Below are positions 62,142 through 64,000 of a stretch of DNA of 64,000 nt, in pieces. Made by a program: the position numbers and the translations under genes. The first letter of the stretch is position 1, and every line of letters begins with the position of its first letter. The notes under the pieces were generated by a model. It searched no databases. It was not told where the DNA came from and was given only the letters and a program-made list of their open reading frames with translations. The stretch spans positions 310,001 through 374,000 of the forward strand of contig PGYK01000001.1 of the NCBI GenBank assembly GCA_002839605.1. The letters are read 5' to 3'. The DNA is from Methanomicrobiales archaeon HGW-Methanomicrobiales-3. Lineage in GTDB: Archaea > Halobacteriota > Methanomicrobia > Methanomicrobiales > Methanospirillaceae.

Positions 62142-62522
62142 TCAATGGCGGTTGCGCCCGGTCCTGTTTTGCGGTTGATGCCTGCCGGAGGAATGAGAGT
62201 GCCGCTTTATTGGGTTGAGCTCCTCCAGGTACTCCGCGGTAACCCGGCCTTTCTTCCCGATCACATCCCCGCTGCGCAGAGTGACGATCCGGGACGTCAT
62301 CACGTAACTTTCGCCAAAAAGATCGAGCCCGCCGGTTGCGAAATCATCGATGGAGAGCGGCAGGCAGGGCGCATCGGCCGGCGCTTTGCTGCTGACCGGG
62401 CAGACCTGAACCGTGCCGTCATCGGATGTCCCGATAACCACAACCGGCCGGATCTTTGCCAGTGTCCGGTTGTCAAGTGCCACGGGTGCAAGGAGGACAT
62501 CGCCTTTGCAGTACTGCCCCAT
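62142..62522 (-). CDS. PemK/MazF-like protein
   Basis: 126 residues. It starts MGQYCKGDVLLAPVALDN and has the family's RPVVVIGTSDDG (MazF toxins: KxRPVxVxS), with SSKAPADAPCLPLS and a C-terminal GKKGRVTAEYLEELN. The SH3-like fold of MazF endoribonucleases is suggested. No antitoxin-sized gene is directly upstream, so it is an orphan or a non-toxic family member. The extended basic C-terminus is unusual. Confidence 0.75.
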   Translation of the reverse strand: MGQYCKGDVLLAPVALDNRTLAKIRPVVVIGTSDDGTVQVCPVSSKAPADAPCLPLSIDDFATGGLDLFGESYVMTSRIVTLRSGDVIGKKGRVTAEYLEELNPIKRHSHSSGRHQPQNRTGRNRH

Positions 62523-62861
62523 GCCAACAATGTCCGGTGTGAAGGAACATAAGGAATTGGTTTTTTAAAAAAAACTGCTCTGTGGAAAACCTGCCAGAAA
62601 TAATAGATTGATCTGCGATGGGGCCACGGGCGCTCGGGGTCTCATCGACCCTCGCCCCGTGGAGCAGGAGGTAAATGGGCACTTGAAACTAAAATGATAG
62701 AACCGGCGGTCAAGGGGGCTTGCCCCCTTGAGGAGCCTCCCTCCTCTTTAGGTAGAGAGGGGGTCACCCTCGCAATTCCACAAAATGACACTGTGGGAAT
62801 GATTTCTACAGAGCAAAAAAAAACCAGACTCATAAATGCCGGAAACACCTACCACAAAATC
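62523..62861. other. Intergenic region with two strong hairpins
   Basis: 339 bases without a convincing gene. It holds a stem-loop at 62624-62662 (CCACGGGCG...CGCCCCGTGG with one bulge, inner GGGTC-TCATC-GACCC) and a second hairpin CAAGGGGGC-TT-GCCCCCTTG at 62711-62730, followed by CCTCCTCT...AGAGAGGGG. They could be terminators, an RNA gene or mobile repeats; no family is recognised. Confidence 0.5.
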
Positions 62862-63185
62862 ATGACGCGATGCGATCACTGTGGCAACGAGTGCACGCTC
62901 CCCTTCACCTGCCAGCACTGCGGGGGAAAGTTCTGTGCCGACTGCCGCCTCCCCCCCAACCACGACTGCACCGGTATCGGCAGCTGGAACGCCAAACCCC
63001 GGCCTGCCGTTGGGGCAAGCTACGGCAGCGGTGGCGGGGTGAGCGCGACAGGTGGGATTGTAACGGAACCCCGGCGCAGCGGTGCGAAGAAGGCGGCACC
63101 GGGCATCCCGTACCTGAAGATCATGGCAGTCATCATCGTTCTGGTCCTGCTCGGGCTCGCGTGGCTGGCACTCACCGGGTACTGA
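62862..63185 (+). CDS. AN1-type zinc finger membrane protein
   Basis: 107 residues from ATG 62862 (MTRCDHCGNEC). The AN1 finger spans about 4-36: C-x2-C, then C-x2-C, FCADCR and NHDC, with the usual His/Cys spacing; the classic HR pair is CR here. A Gly/Ser-rich linker and a C-terminal membrane helix (about 87-104) follow, giving a tail anchor. AN1 fingers are known in eukaryotic stress proteins and in various archaea; the cell role here is unknown. Confidence 0.85.
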   Translation: MTRCDHCGNECTLPFTCQHCGGKFCADCRLPPNHDCTGIGSWNAKPRPAVGASYGSGGGVSATGGIVTEPRRSGAKKAAPGIPYLKIMAVIIVLVLLGLAWLALTGY

Positions 63186-63234
63186 TCACCGGAACGGAAC
63201 GTGCCGTCCCTTTAAAAGAAAAAGAATAATTTCG

Positions 63235-63504
63235 TTAGTTCGCTTCTGCTTTCTGGAGCAGGATCCGGCCCTTGGACGTAAGCCGGAGAACAATCTCGCT
63301 TGAGGACTTCCCACCGTCAAGGGTTCTGTTGGACAGCATGACCCGGACAGCAGAGCGTATGCTGCTCTCTCCATGGTCCGGGAGGAGTTGCTGAACCACG
63401 TGACCGATATGGCAACCCTGCTTCTCGCTGACTGCCTGGAGAATATGGATATGGATGGGGTCGGGCACGAAGACCTCAGGGGTTTTAAAGGATATAGCTT
63501 CCAT
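63235..63504 (-). CDS. Small winged-helix protein
   Basis: 89 residues. The pattern IHIHILQAVSEKQGCHIGHVVQQLL, then GESSIRSAVRVMLSNRTL and LRLTSKGRILLQ, with the late 'LTxKG' turn, is typical of winged-helix DNA-binding proteins of PadR/ArsR-like size. It may be a local transcription factor; target unknown. It is divergent from the C39-like gene downstream (gap 191 bases). Confidence 0.7.
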   Translation of the reverse strand: MEAISFKTPEVFVPDPIHIHILQAVSEKQGCHIGHVVQQLLPDHGESSIRSAVRVMLSNRTLDGGKSSSEIVLRLTSKGRILLQKAEAN

Positions 63505-63695
63505 CTTAAGTTACCTCTTGGTGAATACCCGGTCTGCTGGTACCTGATGGGGGTACCAAAGACCGGCATTCCACATACGTATTGGATGTACGACATGAAG
63601 TAACCATTCCATATATACAAGGGGCAGATTGAACCGGCCCGGTCCGCAACAGGGTTCATCTGCTCCGGGTTCCAGAACTGATACAGGAATCATCG

Positions 63696-64000
63696 ATGCG
63701 CCGGTTGTATCTTCTCATCCTTGTCGCCAGTTTCGGCGTGATCATCGTCCTCGCAGCAGCGATTGTACTGACAAGCCCGGCCCTTAACGCTGCTGCCCTG
63801 CAGGCCGCTCCACCTGCAACGGTGCAGCCCGGGCCCGGCACCTCTCTCCCCCCATCTCCCTACTATACCGGCAGTGATTATTCCTCCCTGCAATCCAATG
63901 ATCACCTCACGGTTCTCCCGCTGAGCAGCTACCGGCAGCAGGTGACCAACTACAGCTGCGGGGCGGTCGCTGCCATGACCGTTCTGTCCTATTACAGGAT
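63696..64000 (+). CDS. Secreted C39-like cysteine peptidase (3' partial)
   Basis: The reading frame is open from ATG 63696 to the window edge (101 codons seen). A basic start and hydrophobic helix (about 4-28) act as a signal or signal anchor. A Pro-rich linker follows, then QQVTNYSCGAVAAMTVLSYY, in which NYSCG...A is the N-terminal catalytic-Cys motif of C39/papain-like peptidases. Archaeal homologues are often surface-attached. The rest lies outside the window, so the His/Asp residues cannot be seen. Confidence 0.75.
   Translation, partial: MRRLYLLILVASFGVIIVLAAAIVLTSPALNAAALQAAPPATVQPGPGTSLPPSPYYTGSDYSSLQSNDHLTVLPLSSYRQQVTNYSCGAVAAMTVLSYYR

Overview
The window comes from a hydrogenotrophic methanogen of the order Methanomicrobiales, most like the Methanoregula group; the genus is inferred from gene style and was not tested. 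Support: an A1AO ATP synthase operon, a methanopterin-biosynthesis gene (beta-RFAP synthase), archaeal information-processing genes (TFB, Gar1, SRP19, S6e, S8e, IF-2/aIF5B, RIO2), hydrogenase maturation factor HypB, cupin-type phosphoglucose isomerase, an NrpR-type DUF128 protein, and several PEGA, CARDB-like and transglutaminase surface proteins typical of this order. Gene density is high and no CRISPR array, insertion sequence or prophage is visible.

Layout. 1-9261: ATP synthase genes I-K-E-C-F-A-B-D (I is cut by the window edge), then phosphoglycerate kinase. 9.4-17.6 kb: small regulator and membrane genes, rRNA methyltransferase RlmH, a cysteine-cluster protein, MFS transporter, alpha/beta hydrolase, an AT-rich intergenic repeat block (about 14.34-14.85 kb), a methyltransferase and two tandem AEC carriers. 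17.8-29.4 kb: transglutaminase lipoprotein, class II LysRS, a 970-residue PEGA surface protein, a flavin disulfide oxidoreductase, a conserved unknown, a DUF128 protein, and a TrmB regulator divergent from a membrane-anchored surface protein with a candidate operator between them. 29.4-35.9 kb: phosphoglucose isomerase, NAD synthetase, a TtuA-like protein without its PP-loop, RIO2-DUF460-ThiL. 35.9-38.4 kb: a membrane-anchored TIR protein next to a PAS/RyR-domain protein. 38.5-40.1 kb: two near-identical tRNA-Ala genes around a PEGA protein. 40.2-47.7 kb: translation and transcription cluster (TFB, Gar1, PHP phosphatase, SRP19, HypB, S8e, DUF2240, S6e, IF-2). 48-51.2 kb: tRNA-His and a MacB-like ABC exporter operon. 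51.4-55 kb: small metabolic and membrane genes. 55-59.9 kb: a second ABC system with an ABC-2/PrsW fusion and a JAMM-like lipoprotein. 60.05-60.5 kb: a second copy of the repeat block in inverted orientation. 60.5-64 kb: a DUF98-MptG fusion, a MazF-like protein, an AN1 zinc-finger membrane protein, a small winged-helix protein and the start of a C39-like secreted protein.

Most notable: (1) the TIR + RyR gene pair, a candidate nucleotide-signalling or defence module; (2) an extracytoplasmic domain shared by that TIR protein and a lipoprotein 18 kb away; (3) a pair of inverted, GATC-dyad-rich intergenic repeat blocks 46 kb apart; (4) a fusion joining chorismate-lyase-like DUF98 to beta-RFAP synthase, probably two consecutive methanopterin steps; (5) several gene fusions or degenerations (ABC-2/PrsW, PP-loop-less TtuA, AtpE with a metal-binding N-terminus).
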